Origin: Amycolatopsis endophytica
GTDB lineage: Bacteria > Actinomycetota > Actinomycetes > Mycobacteriales > Pseudonocardiaceae
Direction: 5' to 3'
Length of the DNA: 64,000 nucleotides
Assembly (NCBI RefSeq): GCF_013410405.1
Contig: NZ_JACCFK010000001.1
Location: 1,860,001-1,924,000, forward strand
Of this stretch, positions 52,651 to 60,948 are shown piece after piece (positions within the stretch are counted from its first letter, which is position 1; every line of letters begins with the position of its first letter). A program made the translations under genes and the position numbers. The notes below the pieces were generated by a model. The model ran no database searches, was not told where the DNA came from, and saw only the letters and a program-made list of their open reading frames with translations.

Positions 52651-52684
52651 CTTTCTACGGCTTTCTAGTGCACAAGCTAGAAAG
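52651..52684. promoter_or_regulatory. CTTTCTAG inverted repeat upstream of the AAA ATPase
   Basis: CTTTCTAG (52661-52668) and CTAGAAAG (52677-52684) form a perfect 8-bp dyad with an 8-nt spacer. An extra CTTTCTA occurs at 52651, a 10-bp step. It lies between the divergent ATPase and DoxX-like genes and is a candidate operator. Confidence 0.55.
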
Positions 52685-52748
52685 AGTTAGGGATGAAAAG
52701 ACGCCGGAACGGGTAAGTGGCAGGCATGTGTCGCAACCGAGGAAGGCG

Positions 52749-53312
52749 ATGACCGTGATCCTGCGTCGACTGGCCCGGCCCATGCTGGCCGGCATCTTCA
52801 TCTACGGCGGCATCAACGCCTTCAAGCAGGCCGAGGGCCACGCCGAGGCGGCCAGGCCCGTGCTCGACAAGGTCGGCGAGCGCAGTGACAAGCTCCCGGA
52901 TGCCGTCCCGACCGATCCGGTGACCCTGGTCAAGATCGACGCGGGGGTGAAGATCGCGGCAGGGACGCTGCTCGCGCTGAACAAGTTCCCGCGGCTGTCG
53001 TCGCTGGCGCTGATCGGCAGCCTGGTGCCGACCACCCTCGCGGGCCACCCGTTCTGGGAGGCCAAGGACCCGCAGGAGAAGCAGCAGCAGCTGATCCACC
53101 TGCTCAAGAACGCCGGTCTCGTGGGCGGGTTGCTGATCGCGGCGGCCGACACCGAGGGCAGGCCGTCGGTGGGCTGGCGTACTCGGCACGCCGCCGAGAA
53201 GGCGAGCAAGCAGGCGCACAAGGCCACCGGCAAGGCGGGCAAGCGCGCGCACAAGGCGTCGAAGCAGATCCAGTCCACGGCCGCTTCGGCCCGCGGCGCA
53301 CTGCCGGTCTGA
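52749..53312 (+). CDS. DoxX-family membrane protein with Lys-rich tail
   Basis: 187 residues. The ATG at 52749 follows GAGGAAGG. The DoxX-like core has four hydrophobic segments (LARPMLAGIFIYGGINAF, KIAAGTLLALNKFPRLSSLAL, LVPTTLAGHPFW, AGLVGGLLIAAADTEG). The last 45 residues are a Lys/Ala/His repeat (KASKQAHKATGKAGKRAHKASK), histone-H1-like in composition, not part of normal DoxX proteins. This tail should be cytoplasmic and could bind nucleic acid or polyphosphate. The role is unknown; DoxX relatives take part in redox stress control. Confidence 0.82.
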   Translation: MTVILRRLARPMLAGIFIYGGINAFKQAEGHAEAARPVLDKVGERSDKLPDAVPTDPVTLVKIDAGVKIAAGTLLALNKFPRLSSLALIGSLVPTTLAGHPFWEAKDPQEKQQQLIHLLKNAGLVGGLLIAAADTEGRPSVGWRTRHAAEKASKQAHKATGKAGKRAHKASKQIQSTAASARGALPV

Positions 53313-53320
53313 CGGGGAAC

Positions 53321-53344
53321 GGGCCACCCCGGCCGGGGTGGCCC
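53321..53344. terminator. bidirectional terminator palindrome
   Basis: GGGCCACCCC (53321-53330) and GGGGTGGCCC (53335-53344) around GGCC form a 24-bp perfect palindrome between the convergent DoxX-like and thiolase genes. Confidence 0.8.
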
Positions 53345-53351
53345 GCCGCGG

Positions 53352-54623
53352 TCACTTCTCCAGGATCGCCGTGACGCCCTGGCCGCCCGCCGCGCAGATC
53401 GAGATCAGGCCGCGGCCCGACCCCTTCTCGGCGAGCAGCTTCGCCAGCGTCGCCACGATGCGCCCGCCGGTCGCGGCGAACGGGTGCCCGGCGGCCAGCG
53501 ACGAGCCGTTGACGTTGAGCTTCGACCGGTCGATCGAGCCGGGTGGCTGGTCCAGCCCCAGCTTCTCCTTGGCGAACGCCGGGCTCTCCCACGCCTTCAA
53601 CGTCGCGAGCACCTGGGAGGCGAACGCCTCGTGGATCTCGTAGAAGTCGAAGTCCTGCAGGGTCAGGCCGGCCTTGGCGAGCATCCGCGGCACCGCGTAC
53701 GCGGGCGCCATCAGCAGGCCCTCGCCGCCGTGCACGTAGTCCACCGCCGCGGTCTGCGAGAACGTCAGGTAGGCCAGCACGGGCAGCTTCCGCTCGGCGG
53801 CCCACTCCTCGGTGGCCAGCAGGACCGTCGAAGCGCCGTCGGTCAGCGGGGTCGAGTTGCCCGCGGTCATCGTGCCGTCGCGGCCGCCGAACACCGGCTT
53901 GAGCTCGGCCAGCTTCTCCGCCGTCGAATCGGCGCGCAGGTTCTGGTCGCGGGACAGGCCGAGGAACGGCGTGACCAGATCGTCGAAGAAGCCGCGGTCG
54001 TAGGCGGCGGCGAGGCGCTGGTGGCTGGTCGCGGCCAGCACGTCCTGGTCCTCGCGCGCGATCTCCCACTCCTTGGCGGTCAGCGACGCGTGCTCGCCCA
54101 TCGACAGCCCGGTGCGCGGCTCCGCGTTGCGCGGGATCTCCGGCACGATCTGGCTGGGGCGCACCTTCGCCAGCAGCCGCAGCCGCTGCCCGACCGTCTT
54201 CGCGGAGTTGACCCGCACGAGGATCTTGCGCAGCTCGTCGTTGACCGCGAGCGGCGCGTCGGAGGTCGTGTCCACGCCACCGGCGATCGCGGAGTCGATC
54301 TGGCCGAGCGCGATCTTGTTGGCGACGTTGACGATCGCCTGCAGACCGGTGCCGCACGCCATCTGCACGTCGGAGGCGGGCGTTTCCGGCGAAAGTTTGC
54401 TGCCGAGCACGCTCTCCCGTGCCAGGTTGAAGTCGCGCGCGTGCTTGAGCACGGCACCGGCGGCCACCTCGCCGATGCGCTCCCCTTGCAGCGCGAAGCG
54501 GCTCACCAGGCCGTCCAGCGCGGCGGTGAGCATGTCCTGGTTCGACGCGCTGGCGTAGCGGCCGTTCGACCGCGCGAACGGGATGCGGTTGCCGCCGACG
54601 ATGGCGACGCGACGGACGTCCAT
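53352..54623 (-). CDS. fadA2: acetyl-CoA C-acyltransferase (FadA2/FadI-like thiolase)
   Basis: 423 residues. The nucleophilic Cys is in VQMACGTGLQAIVNV (about 90), the catalytic His residues are in YEIHEAFASQVLATL and SSLAAGHPFAATGGRIV, and the second Cys is in SICAAGGQGVTAIL. It catalyses the last step of fatty-acid beta-oxidation or the reverse condensation. GGAGGAAAG precedes the ATG at 54623. It is divergent from fabG4 across an 18-bp dyad, the same pairing as Rv0243/Rv0242c. Confidence 0.93.
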   Translation of the reverse strand: MDVRRVAIVGGNRIPFARSNGRYASASNQDMLTAALDGLVSRFALQGERIGEVAAGAVLKHARDFNLARESVLGSKLSPETPASDVQMACGTGLQAIVNVANKIALGQIDSAIAGGVDTTSDAPLAVNDELRKILVRVNSAKTVGQRLRLLAKVRPSQIVPEIPRNAEPRTGLSMGEHASLTAKEWEIAREDQDVLAATSHQRLAAAYDRGFFDDLVTPFLGLSRDQNLRADSTAEKLAELKPVFGGRDGTMTAGNSTPLTDGASTVLLATEEWAAERKLPVLAYLTFSQTAAVDYVHGGEGLLMAPAYAVPRMLAKAGLTLQDFDFYEIHEAFASQVLATLKAWESPAFAKEKLGLDQPPGSIDRSKLNVNGSSLAAGHPFAATGGRIVATLAKLLAEKGSGRGLISICAAGGQGVTAILEK

Positions 54624-54667
54624 GAACTTTCCTCCCACTGCGGTGGTGAGCCTCGGATGACAGTGTA

Positions 54668-54685
54668 ACCTACTCACGAGTAGGT
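54668..54685. promoter_or_regulatory. TetR-type operator between fadA2 and fabG4
   Basis: ACCTACTC-AC-GAGTAGGT is a perfect 8-bp-arm dyad centred between the two divergent starts, overlapping the likely promoters of both. The TetR regulator encoded at the end of the fabG4-htdX operon is the natural candidate to bind it (inference). Confidence 0.75.
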
Positions 54686-54707
54686 AAGCTCGCGAAGGAG
54701 GCACGTG

Positions 54708-56054
54708 ATGGCCGACCGGTATCAGCAGTTCACCAAGACGCCGATCGGGAAGTTCCTGGTGCCCAGGCTCGGGCTGCCCAACCCGCCGGTGCTGCGCCGC
54801 CACCGCCCCGGCCAGCCCGCTCTCGATGGTCCCGCACTTCTCGGCGCCGCGCCCGGTGGCCGTCTGGAGAAGACGGTGAAGACGCAGCTCACGGCCGCCG
54901 GTATGGACGTGCTCACCGAGCCCGCCGGTGGCGACCAGCGCTACGGCGCGCTCGTGTTCGACGCCACCGGCATCACCGACCCCGCCCAGCTGCGCGAGAT
55001 GTACCTCTTCTTCCACCCGGTCATCCGCAGGACCGGGTACTGCGGACGCGTGATCGTCCTCGGCACGCCGCCCGAACTGGCCGACGGCCGCGAGCGGATC
55101 GCCCAGCGCGCGCTCGAAGGCTTCGTCCGCTCGGTCGGCAAGGAACTCAAGCGCGGCGCGACCGCCCAGCTCGTCTACGTCGCAGCCGGGGCCGAGGAGG
55201 CCGCCGAGTCGACGCTGCGGTTCATCGCCTCCGCCAAGTCGGCGTTCGTGGACGCCCAGGTGATCCGCGTCGGCGCGACCGGAACGCCCACGGTGCCCGC
55301 GATCGAGAACTGGGAGAAGCCACTCGACGGCAAGGTCGCCCTCGTCACCGGCGCCTCACGCGGCATCGGCGCGGCGATCGCCGAGGTGCTCGCCCGCGAC
55401 GGCGCGCACGTCATCGGCCTGGACATCCCCGCACAGGGCGGGGACCTGTCCGCGGTGGCCAACAAGGTCGGCGGTTCCGCGCTGCAGATGGACATCACCG
55501 CGAAGGACGCGCCGGACAAGCTCGCGGCCTACCTGAAGGAACGTCACGGCGGTGTCGACGTCGTCGTGCACAACGCGGGCATCACCCGCGACAAGACACT
55601 GGGCAACCTGACCGAGGGCGCCTGGGACGCGGTGATCACGGTCAACCTGGCCGCGCAGCTCGCGGTGAACGACAAGCTGTTGAGCGAGAAGGTGCTGCGC
55701 GAGAACGGCCGGATCATCGGCGTCTCCTCGATCGCCGGGATCGCGGGCAACGTCGGCCAGACCAACTACGGGACCAGCAAGGCAGGCGTGATCGGCATGG
55801 TCGCCGACGGCGCGCCGAAGCTCGCCGAGTACGGCGCCACGATCAACGCCGTCGCGCCCGGGTTCATCGAGACCCAGATGACCGCGGCGGTCCCGCTGTT
55901 CATCCGCGAGGCCGGGCGGCGGCTGTCCAGCCTGGGCCAGGGCGGGCTGCCGGTCGACGTCGCCGAGACGATCGCCTGGTACGCGAACCCGGCATCGGCC
56001 GCGGTGAACGGCAACGTGGTCCGCGTCTGCGGCCAGGCACTGCTGGGGGCGTGA
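54708..56054 (+). CDS. fabG4: FabG4-type high-molecular-weight 3-oxoacyl-ACP reductase
   Basis: 448 residues. The N-terminal 200 form the flavodoxin-like non-catalytic domain specific to FabG4 (YQQFTKTPIGKFLVPRLGLPNP). The SDR domain has TGASRGIGAAIAEVLARDGA, the NAG motif in VVHNAGITRDKTLGNLTE, Ser in SSIAGIAGNVGQ and YxxxK in NYGTSKAGVIGM. It reduces 3-oxoacyl thioesters with NAD(P)H. GGAGG lies 6 nt before the ATG at 54708. It overlaps htdX by one base. Confidence 0.95.
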   Translation: MADRYQQFTKTPIGKFLVPRLGLPNPPVLRRHRPGQPALDGPALLGAAPGGRLEKTVKTQLTAAGMDVLTEPAGGDQRYGALVFDATGITDPAQLREMYLFFHPVIRRTGYCGRVIVLGTPPELADGRERIAQRALEGFVRSVGKELKRGATAQLVYVAAGAEEAAESTLRFIASAKSAFVDAQVIRVGATGTPTVPAIENWEKPLDGKVALVTGASRGIGAAIAEVLARDGAHVIGLDIPAQGGDLSAVANKVGGSALQMDITAKDAPDKLAAYLKERHGGVDVVVHNAGITRDKTLGNLTEGAWDAVITVNLAAQLAVNDKLLSEKVLRENGRIIGVSSIAGIAGNVGQTNYGTSKAGVIGMVADGAPKLAEYGATINAVAPGFIETQMTAAVPLFIREAGRRLSSLGQGGLPVDVAETIAWYANPASAAVNGNVVRVCGQALLGA

Positions 56055-56908
56055 TGACTGTCCGGGAAATCCGCGAAGCGCCGAAGCTGGCGCCCTTGTA
56101 CGCCAAGGCGTTGCTGCCGCACAGCGGTGGCGGCGGCCTGCCGGACACCGAGTACGTGCGCGCGGGCATCGAGTTCGATCCGGCGCACGTCGCGGCCTAC
56201 GACCAGGTTTGCGGGTTCCGGTTCGGCGACGAGCTGCCCGCGACCTATCCGCACATGCTCGCGTTCGGCTTGCAGATGGCGCTGATGACGCAGCCGGACT
56301 TCCCGTTCCCGTTGCTGGGCATGGTGCACGTCGCCAACCGCATCACACAGCGCCGTCCGGTGCGGCTGTCCGATTCCGGGACGATGCGGGTGCGCGCGGA
56401 AAACCTGCGGCCACACGAGAAGGGCCGCCAGTTCGACGTGATCAGCGAGTACACCACCGCCGACGGTCCGATTTGGACAGAGGTGAGCACGTACCTGCGG
56501 CGCGGTGGCGGCGAGGGTTCCGGCCAGCGCGAGCAGCTCGCGGCACCGGCGCCCAAGGCGATCTGGCGCGTGCCCGGTGACATCGGGCGGCGCTACGCCG
56601 ACGTGTCCGGCGACCGCAACCCGATCCACCTGCACCCGCTGACGGCGAAGCTGTTCGGCTTCCCGTCGGCGATCGCGCACGGCATGTGGACGAAGGCACG
56701 CGTCCTGGCCGCGTTCGAGGGCCGTCTGCCGGACGCCTGCACGGTCGACGTGAAGTTCAAGCTGCCCGTGCTGCTGCCCGCGAAAGTCGCGTTCACCTCA
56801 TGGGAAATTGAGGAGGGGTGGGCTTTCGAGCTGTGGGCGGCGAAGAAACCGAAGCCGCACCTGGAGGGGACGATCACTCCTCCGGACGCCACACCGAACC
56901 CTCGATGA
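56054..56908 (+). CDS. htdX: MaoC-family (R)-3-hydroxyacyl dehydratase (HtdX-like)
   Basis: 284 residues, double hotdog. The N-terminal hotdog is degenerate; the C-terminal one has the hydratase-2 motif YADVSGDRNPIHLHPLTAKLFGFPSAIAHGMWTKA with catalytic Asp and His. Works with FabG4 and the thiolase on acyl-CoA or acyl-ACP chains. Start ATG 56054 overlaps the fabG4 stop. Its last 35 bp overlap the convergent TetR gene. Confidence 0.92.
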   Translation: MTVREIREAPKLAPLYAKALLPHSGGGGLPDTEYVRAGIEFDPAHVAAYDQVCGFRFGDELPATYPHMLAFGLQMALMTQPDFPFPLLGMVHVANRITQRRPVRLSDSGTMRVRAENLRPHEKGRQFDVISEYTTADGPIWTEVSTYLRRGGGEGSGQREQLAAPAPKAIWRVPGDIGRRYADVSGDRNPIHLHPLTAKLFGFPSAIAHGMWTKARVLAAFEGRLPDACTVDVKFKLPVLLPAKVAFTSWEIEEGWAFELWAAKKPKPHLEGTITPPDATPNPR

Positions 56909-57524
56909 GGTCGTTGAACCCCAGCCACACCAGGTTCATCAGCCACGACGCGAGCACGCTGTCGGACACCTCGGAGTGATCGAGCCACCAGTCGGCCAGC
57001 GATTCGGCGGCACCGACGAGCGCCACGGCGAGGGCCGGGCCGGAGAACTCGGCCCGGTCCCCCAGGCCCTTCTTCATGCCCGCGGTGACGACCAGCGCGG
57101 TGACCACCTCGATGGCGCGTGAGCGCAGCATCGTGATCTCGTCGGCGAACCGGCCGCCGACGGTCAGCGCCTGCCGGTGCAGCACCGTCCACGAGTCGCG
57201 GTACTCGGCGACGAAGCGGTAGAACGAGCGCAGCCCGTGCCACAGCTGCATGTCCGGCGGCAGCTCCGAGCGCAGACCGTCGCGCACCGCCTCCAGCAGC
57301 CTGCCCGCCTCGCGGCGGATGCACTTGGCGAACAGGTCCTCCTTGGCGCCGAGGTAGGAGTAGATCATCGGCTTGGACACGCCGGCGACGTCGGAGATCT
57401 CGTCCATGGACGCGGAGTGGTAGCCGTGCCGCGAGAACACCTCCACCGCGGCGTCCAGGATCTGCCGCTCCCGCACGGACCTGGGCAACCGCCGCGACCG
57501 CGGTGCCTTCACTTCCTCCGTCAC
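56874..57524 (-). CDS. TetR-family regulator of the fatty-acid block (Rv0238-like)
   Basis: 216 residues. The HTH is in RQILDAAVEVFSRHGYHSASMDEISDVAGVSKPMIYSYLGAKEDLF (about 20-65). The C-terminal ligand domain is helical (WLDHSEVSDSVLASWLMNLVWLGFNDLI). GGAGG precedes the GTG at 57524. Context matches Rv0238 beside htdX-fabG4-fadA2. It probably senses acyl-CoA and binds the 54668-54685 dyad; its own upstream region lacks a full copy. Confidence 0.92.
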   Translation of the reverse strand: MTEEVKAPRSRRLPRSVRERQILDAAVEVFSRHGYHSASMDEISDVAGVSKPMIYSYLGAKEDLFAKCIRREAGRLLEAVRDGLRSELPPDMQLWHGLRSFYRFVAEYRDSWTVLHRQALTVGGRFADEITMLRSRAIEVVTALVVTAGMKKGLGDRAEFSGPALAVALVGAAESLADWWLDHSEVSDSVLASWLMNLVWLGFNDLIEGSVWRPEE

Positions 57525-57585
57525 ACGGACCTCCTCACCGCCGAAACGCTACCTCCTGGCCCGCACACCGGTAGAATTCCCGCCT

Positions 57586-58146
57586 GTGTCCGGCACCGTG
57601 GTCGACGCGTTCGCCCGCCAGATCGATCTGAGCAGGCTGTCCGCGGAGCAGTTCATCCAGCTGCTCGAAACTCTGCACATGCTGGGTACGGCCGGGTCCG
57701 GGGTGCACCTGGACGGGCTGTCCACCGAAACACTCGCCGATGTCGTGCGCCGCGCGTCGAAGGAGCAGCTTAGGGCGATCGCCGATCACCCCGAGCTGCG
57801 GATGCTGTTCCTGCACGAGATCTTCCGGCGGATGTCCGATCACTTCCTGGCGGACAAGGCGCGGTACTCCAGCGTCGTGGTCTGCTGGCGGTTCCCCGGC
57901 GGCACGGGGACCGGCGGATACGACCGCTTCCAGACCGTGATCGAAGACGGCTGTTGTGCTTCGGGCACGGACCTGGGGCGGGATCCGCACACGACGATCA
58001 CCATCGCGGTGGAGGACTTCTTCCGCGTGGCGACGGGGAACGCGGCTGTCGCGGCCATGTTCGTGACCGGGAAGGTCAAGGTGAAGGGCGAGTACGCGCC
58101 CGCGGTGCGCCTGCCGGGTTACTTCGACATCCCCAGCCCGCGATGA
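57586..58146 (+). CDS. SCP2-like sterol/lipid-carrier domain protein
   Basis: 186 residues. The N-terminal 70 are helical (LSAEQFIQLLETLHMLG). The C-terminal ~100 look like an SCP2 lipid-binding fold: YSSVVVCWRFPGGTGTGGYDRFQTVIEDG, TTITIAVEDFFRVATGNAAVAAMFVTGKVKVKGEYAPAVRLPGYF. Such domains bind fatty acyl or sterol chains, consistent with the fatty-acid genes to the left. TAGAAT lies 8 nt before the GTG (probable leaderless start). It is divergent from tetR. Confidence 0.78.
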   Translation: MSGTVVDAFARQIDLSRLSAEQFIQLLETLHMLGTAGSGVHLDGLSTETLADVVRRASKEQLRAIADHPELRMLFLHEIFRRMSDHFLADKARYSSVVVCWRFPGGTGTGGYDRFQTVIEDGCCASGTDLGRDPHTTITIAVEDFFRVATGNAAVAAMFVTGKVKVKGEYAPAVRLPGYFDIPSPR

Positions 58147-58569
58147 TCAGCCCTCGATGATGGGGCGGTGGGTGGTTTCCTTGTCGACCACCTCGCTGTC
58201 GACCACGATCAGCCGGTTCGGCATGCGGCGTTCGGCCCGCTTGAGCCACGACCGGCGGACGATGCCGCGGGTGGGCGGCAGCAGCAGCGCCAGCCCGGCG
58301 AGGTCGGACAGGAAGCCCGGGATCATGATGAGCAGCCCGCCGAACGCGACGAGCATGCCGTCGGTGATCTCGGCGTGCGGCGACCGGCCCGAGCGCGCGG
58401 TGGCCAGGAACGCCTGGGCGGCGCGCGCCCCCTCGCGGCGGGCCAGCCAGGACCCCAGGAACGCGCCGACGACGAGCAACCCGAGGGTGCCCAGGAAGCC
58501 GATCATCGAGCTGACCGCCCAGACGGCGGCCACCTCGGCGACGATGTAGAGCAGCAACACGACAGCCAT
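58147..58569 (-). CDS. FxsA-family membrane protein
   Basis: 140 residues, FxsA family. Three to four hydrophobic segments (VLLLYIVAEVAAVWAVSSMIG, LGLLVVGAFLGSWLARREG, TDGMLVAFGGLLIMIPGFLSDLAGLALLLPPTRG). The last segment is the family hallmark. FxsA in E. coli relieves F-plasmid exclusion of phage T7; the native role is unknown. Its stop abuts that of the SCP2-like gene. Confidence 0.93.
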   Translation of the reverse strand: MAVVLLLYIVAEVAAVWAVSSMIGFLGTLGLLVVGAFLGSWLARREGARAAQAFLATARSGRSPHAEITDGMLVAFGGLLIMIPGFLSDLAGLALLLPPTRGIVRRSWLKRAERRMPNRLIVVDSEVVDKETTHRPIIEG

Positions 58570-58575
58570 ACCTGC

Positions 58576-59253
58576 TCAACGAGCGGGACCGCCCGATTTC
58601 TCCCGGGCCGCGTTCCGGATCGCCTCGGCGAGCGCTCCCGGCCGCGTCAGGAACGGGTGGTGCCCGCCCGGCAACTCGACCACCGCACCCGCGCGTTTCG
58701 CCTGCTCACGCTGCAGTTCGGGCGATGTTGCCCGGTCGTCCGCGCACACCACGTACGTCGAGGGCAGCTCGCGCCATGCCGCGGCGCGCACGGGCTGGGT
58801 GAAGACCGTCGCGGTCTGCGGGGTCAGCCGGTCGATCGCCTCGGCGGCCGTTTCCGGGTCGCAGTCGTGCACGTACTTCGGCGCGAGCTCGGGCCGCAGG
58901 CGCACCAGTCCCTCCCCGGCGGGCTCCACCGGGGAGGCGCCGCCGGTGACCGAGGCCAGCGATTCGCCCACGTCCGGCAGGTACGAGTCGACGTAGACCA
59001 GGTGCCGGACGGCGGGATGCCCGGCGGCGGCGCCGGTCATCACCACGCCGCCGTAGGAGTGGCCGCACACCACCACCGGCTCGTCCGAGGAGTCCAGCGC
59101 CGCCCGCACGGCGGCCACGTCCGCGTACAGGTCACCCCCATCGCCGCAGCTCGGCAGTTCGACCGCCACGCTGTCCGGCAGCAGGGGCGCCATCCGGCTC
59201 CACCACCACGCGCCGTCGCGGACCAGGGCGCCGTGCACGAAGACCACTCGCAT
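58576..59253 (-). CDS. alpha/beta hydrolase
   Basis: 225 residues from the ATG at 59253. It opens MRVVFVHGALVRDGAWWW (oxyanion HG), the nucleophile is VVCGHSYGGVVMTG (Ser about 84), and the catalytic His is in PGGHHPFLTRPGALAEAI near the end. Similar to esterase/salicylate-methylesterase-type proteins of actinomycetes. Substrate unknown. It lies 6 bp upstream of fxsA on the same strand. Confidence 0.88.
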   Translation of the reverse strand: MRVVFVHGALVRDGAWWWSRMAPLLPDSVAVELPSCGDGGDLYADVAAVRAALDSSDEPVVVCGHSYGGVVMTGAAAGHPAVRHLVYVDSYLPDVGESLASVTGGASPVEPAGEGLVRLRPELAPKYVHDCDPETAAEAIDRLTPQTATVFTQPVRAAAWRELPSTYVVCADDRATSPELQREQAKRAGAVVELPGGHHPFLTRPGALAEAIRNAAREKSGGPAR

Positions 59254-59299
59254 GAACCCCAACGTGGCACGTGCACGGCGACGCCGGAAGCGAGTTCGC

Positions 59300-60133
59300 T
59301 CAGGGCTTGCGCGCGACCCCGCAGATGACCCGCGACTCCGACGGCACCTTCCGGAACACCGTGTTCCGGTCCGGATGCCAGGCCGGCGCGTACACCAGAC
59401 CGGGCTCCAGCAGCTCCCAGTCACCGAAGAAGCGGCCGAACTCGGCGCTCGTGCGCAGCTCACCGGGATTCGTGGTGTTCTCGTAGTACTCGAGCAGGTC
59501 GGCCAGTGCCTGCCGTTCCTCGTCGCTGCGCGGGTTCTCGTTCGTCATCTGCGACAGCACCAGCAGCGAACCCGGCGCGAGCCTGCGGCGGAAGTAGGCG
59601 ATCCGGCTGTCCGGGTCGTCGGTGTCCTTGATGAAGTGCAGCACCGCGTTGATCACCAGTGCCACCGGCTGTCGCGCGTCGACCATGCCGGTGTCCAGGA
59701 CGCGTTCCCACAGGTCCTCGGGCTGCATGAAGTCCGCCGCGATCGCCACGTGCCGCGCGGGGTCGGCGGAGTCGGCCAGCAGCAGCTGCGAATGCGCGAG
59801 CGCGACGGGCTCGTTGTCCACGTAGACGACGCGGGTGTCGTTTCGCGGGCGGGTCTGGTCGGCGACGTCGTGCACGTTGGGGGCGGTCGGCAGGCCGGAC
59901 CCGATGTCGACGAACTGCTTCACCCCGAGCCGCGAGCACTCCCGCACCGCGCGGCCGAGGAACTGCCTGCTCGTCTTCATGTACTCGCCGATCAGCGGCA
60001 GCCTGCGGCGCAGCTTCTGCGCGAACTCGCGGTCGATCGCGTAGTTCGTCGATCCGCCGAGGAAGTAGTCGTAGACGCGCGCGGCGGACGGGCGGTCCAG
60101 ACTGCTTTCCACGGCGCGCAGTGCCTCGTCCAT
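59300..60133 (-). CDS. SAM-dependent methyltransferase of the DUF574/PF04672 family
   Basis: 277 residues. The family opening RPSAARVYDYFLGGSTNYAIDREFA is followed by the SAM site QFVDIGSGLPTAPNVHDVAD (about 97), VVYVDNEPVALAHSQLLL and ALVINAVLHFIKDTDDP. The family is greatly expanded in Streptomyces and relatives and the substrate is unknown. GGGAGGG precedes the ATG at 60133. Confidence 0.92.
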   Translation of the reverse strand: MDEALRAVESSLDRPSAARVYDYFLGGSTNYAIDREFAQKLRRRLPLIGEYMKTSRQFLGRAVRECSRLGVKQFVDIGSGLPTAPNVHDVADQTRPRNDTRVVYVDNEPVALAHSQLLLADSADPARHVAIAADFMQPEDLWERVLDTGMVDARQPVALVINAVLHFIKDTDDPDSRIAYFRRRLAPGSLLVLSQMTNENPRSDEERQALADLLEYYENTTNPGELRTSAEFGRFFGDWELLEPGLVYAPAWHPDRNTVFRKVPSESRVICGVARKP

Positions 60134-60248
60134 CCGAATCCCTCCCGACCCGTTCGCCGCTATGGTAATGATCGACTACCCATCTCTGCTGGCACCGGGT
60201 GCAGCAATTGCGTTGCTGCTGCTGGCCGATCGTCTGATTGGATGGCCG

Positions 60249-60890
60249 ATGACCGATTTCGTCCTCGTGCACAGCCCGCTGGTGGGCCCGGCGACCTGGC
60301 AGGGCGTCGCGGCCGAGCTGCGGGCTCGTGGCCACCGGATCGCCATGCCGTCGCTGCTCGGCGCGCTCACCGGCGACGGGCCCTACTACCCGAAAGTGGT
60401 CGGCGCGGTCGCCGATCCGGGTGTCCTCGTGGTCCACAGCGGCGCCGGTGCGCTGGTGCCCGGCATCGCCGCGCGGACCGGCGCGCCGCGCGCGATCTTC
60501 GTCGACGCTCTCCTGCCGCACCCCGGCCGCAGCTGGTTCGACACCGCGCCACCCGAGCTGGCCGACCGCCTGCGGGAGCTGGCTGCCGACGGGCACCTGC
60601 CGCCGTGGAACGAGTGGTTCCCGCCCGGCACGATCGAGGAGCTGGTGCCCGGCCAGCGGATGCGGGACGCGTTCGTGGCCGAGCTGCCCCGCGTCCCGCT
60701 CGCTTACTTCACCGAAACCCATCCGGAGGGCACCCTGCCGCCGAGCACGTATCTCCAGCTCAGCGACGGCTACGACGAGGAGGCCGGGCAGGCCGCGGCG
60801 CAGGGCTGGCCGGTCGAACGGCTCGACAGCCACCACCTCGGGCCGCTCACCGATCCGGCCGCGGTCGCCGCGGCGATCGAGCGGTTGTGA
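60249..60890 (+). CDS. alpha/beta hydrolase-fold protein
   Basis: 213 residues from the ATG at 60249; a longer version from 60162 would add a hydrophobic 29-residue leader and cannot be fully excluded. Opens TDFVLVHSPLVGPATWQGVAAELRARGH, then VVHSGAGALVPGIAAR at the nucleophile elbow, where GHSxG is replaced by VHSGAG with Ser kept, and ends SHHLGPLTDPAAVAAAIERL with a candidate His. Substrate unknown. Confidence 0.8.
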   Translation: MTDFVLVHSPLVGPATWQGVAAELRARGHRIAMPSLLGALTGDGPYYPKVVGAVADPGVLVVHSGAGALVPGIAARTGAPRAIFVDALLPHPGRSWFDTAPPELADRLRELAADGHLPPWNEWFPPGTIEELVPGQRMRDAFVAELPRVPLAYFTETHPEGTLPPSTYLQLSDGYDEEAGQAAAQGWPVERLDSHHLGPLTDPAAVAAAIERL

Positions 60891-60948
60891 GATTCCACAT
60901 CGTGAACGCGGGGAACAAGGCGATCTTCGCAGGTCGTTGAACTGTTCC

